From Oscillospiraceae bacterium (GTDB lineage: Bacteria > Bacillota > Clostridia > Oscillospirales > Oscillospiraceae), in contig CADAAM010000001.1 of the NCBI GenBank assembly GCA_902785905.1, positions 91,320 to 143,561 of the forward strand: a stretch of DNA of 52,242 bases, read 5' to 3'. Below, one piece after another: positions 51,783 to 52,242 of this stretch. The notes below the pieces were generated by a model. It was given only the letters and a program-made list of their open reading frames with translations. It ran no database searches and was not told where the DNA came from. The number at the start of each line of letters is the position of its first letter. Position 1 is the first letter of the stretch. The position numbers were made by a program, and so were the translations under genes.

Positions 51783-52229
51783 TCAGGACCTGCCGCCGAG
51801 CTTGGAGGCGATCAACGCCCAGGCACGCTCCGTCTTCTCACAGTCCGGCAGGAGAAAGGCGCGCGTCGGGCTCACATACAGGTAGATGCAGCCCTTCCTG
51901 CGCCAGGCCCGGTATGCGTTTTCCCAGGAAAAGTCCGCCGCCTCTTTCCCCTTCTCGACGTGGATCTTCTCCGGCGAGAGCGTCACACAGTACTGGGTCC
52001 TGTCCGCAGAAAGGCCCATGCGCTTTGCCTGGCGGCTGACGGACAGGGCGTACATCCCGACCCAGACCAGCGGCAGCACGAGGCCGACGCCGAGCAGCAC
52101 GCCCCCCAGCAGCACCGCCTGCTCATGCGTCCGCCGCCCCATGAAGCAGACCGCCGCGAAGGCGGACAGGATGAGGGCGAACAGGGCCGGGCTTCTCCAT
52201 CTCTTTTTCACAAAAAAGGTATCGAACAT
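51783..52229 (-). CDS. Small membrane protein, YcxB-like C-terminal domain
   Basis: 148 aa. Two helices (residues 14-30 and 38-64) followed by a soluble domain: YCVTLSPEKIHVEKGKEAADFSWENAYRAWRRKGCIYLYVSPTRAFLLPDC. The beta-rich tail with F-L-L-P resembles the YcxB-like family (unknown role). ATG 52229 is 13 bases from the window edge, so a ribosome site cannot be judged fully. Function not assigned. Confidence 0.7.
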   Translation of the reverse strand: MFDTFFVKKRWRSPALFALILSAFAAVCFMGRRTHEQAVLLGGVLLGVGLVLPLVWVGMYALSVSRQAKRMGLSADRTQYCVTLSPEKIHVEKGKEAADFSWENAYRAWRRKGCIYLYVSPTRAFLLPDCEKTERAWALIASKLGGRS

Positions 52230-52242
52230 CGCAAAGCGCCGG

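Noticed and set aside
1-52242. CRISPR arrays, tRNA, rRNA, prophage or integrase genes
   Set aside because: None seen on either strand.

Overview
The window looks like chromosomal DNA from a GC-rich, low-redundancy Clostridia genome, most likely a gut Oscillospiraceae-type anaerobe. The evidence is strong GGAGG-type ribosome binding sites, consensus sigma-A promoters, a CIRCE/HrcA box, a Dlt-like gene set, feoAAB, glycyl-radical enzymes, Mo-enzymes and B12 control. The genus is inference. I see no rRNA, tRNA, CRISPR, transposase or phage gene. Several families of small palindromic or MITE-like repeats sit between the genes.

Region 1 (1-25,600) is an exopolysaccharide locus. It holds a flippase (cut by the window edge), three glycosyltransferases, a polyprenyl-phosphate sugar transferase that would start chain assembly, a large membrane protein fused to an acyltransferase, and the route mannose-6-P / mannose-1-P / GDP-mannose / GDP-mannuronate (manA, phosphohexomutase, manC, algD-like). 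Two features stand out. One is a compact Dlt-like set (adenylating enzyme, carrier protein, MBOAT, SGNH/DltD-like protein), which suggests an amino acid is loaded, passed across the membrane and esterified onto the glycan. The other is three asparagine-synthetase-like genes, two complete and one without the glutaminase cysteine, which suggests amidation of a uronic acid. Together they suggest a zwitterionic, amidated and aminoacylated uronic-acid polymer.

Region 2 (25,700-27,050) is an Hsp20 gene under a promoter overlapped by a CIRCE operator, followed by about 900 bp of non-coding DNA made largely of MITE-like elements.

Region 3 (27,100-36,230) is a molybdenum-enzyme island: an exported DMSO-reductase-family catalytic subunit, its ferredoxin-like subunit and TorD chaperone, preceded by a structured leader with a mutually exclusive terminator (candidate Moco riboswitch). 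Next to it are a multi-[4Fe-4S] protein, a radical SAM protein of unknown role, moeA and a mobB-mobA fusion.

Region 4 (36,300-46,300) holds an AT-richer acetyltransferase, a soluble hybrid histidine kinase, the feoA-feoA-feoB-FeoB-associated operon divergent from a DtxR-type regulator, and a YjjI/YjjW glycyl-radical enzyme pair.

Region 5 (46,400-52,242) holds a frameshifted PrsW-like gene, a CPBP membrane protease, an OhrR-like regulator with a glutathione peroxidase, a diguanylate cyclase with an inhibitory-site motif, a cobalamin riboswitch plus terminator ahead of an exported CbiK-type chelatase, and a small membrane protein.

All reading was by eye. Family names rest on motifs remembered from the families, not on a search.
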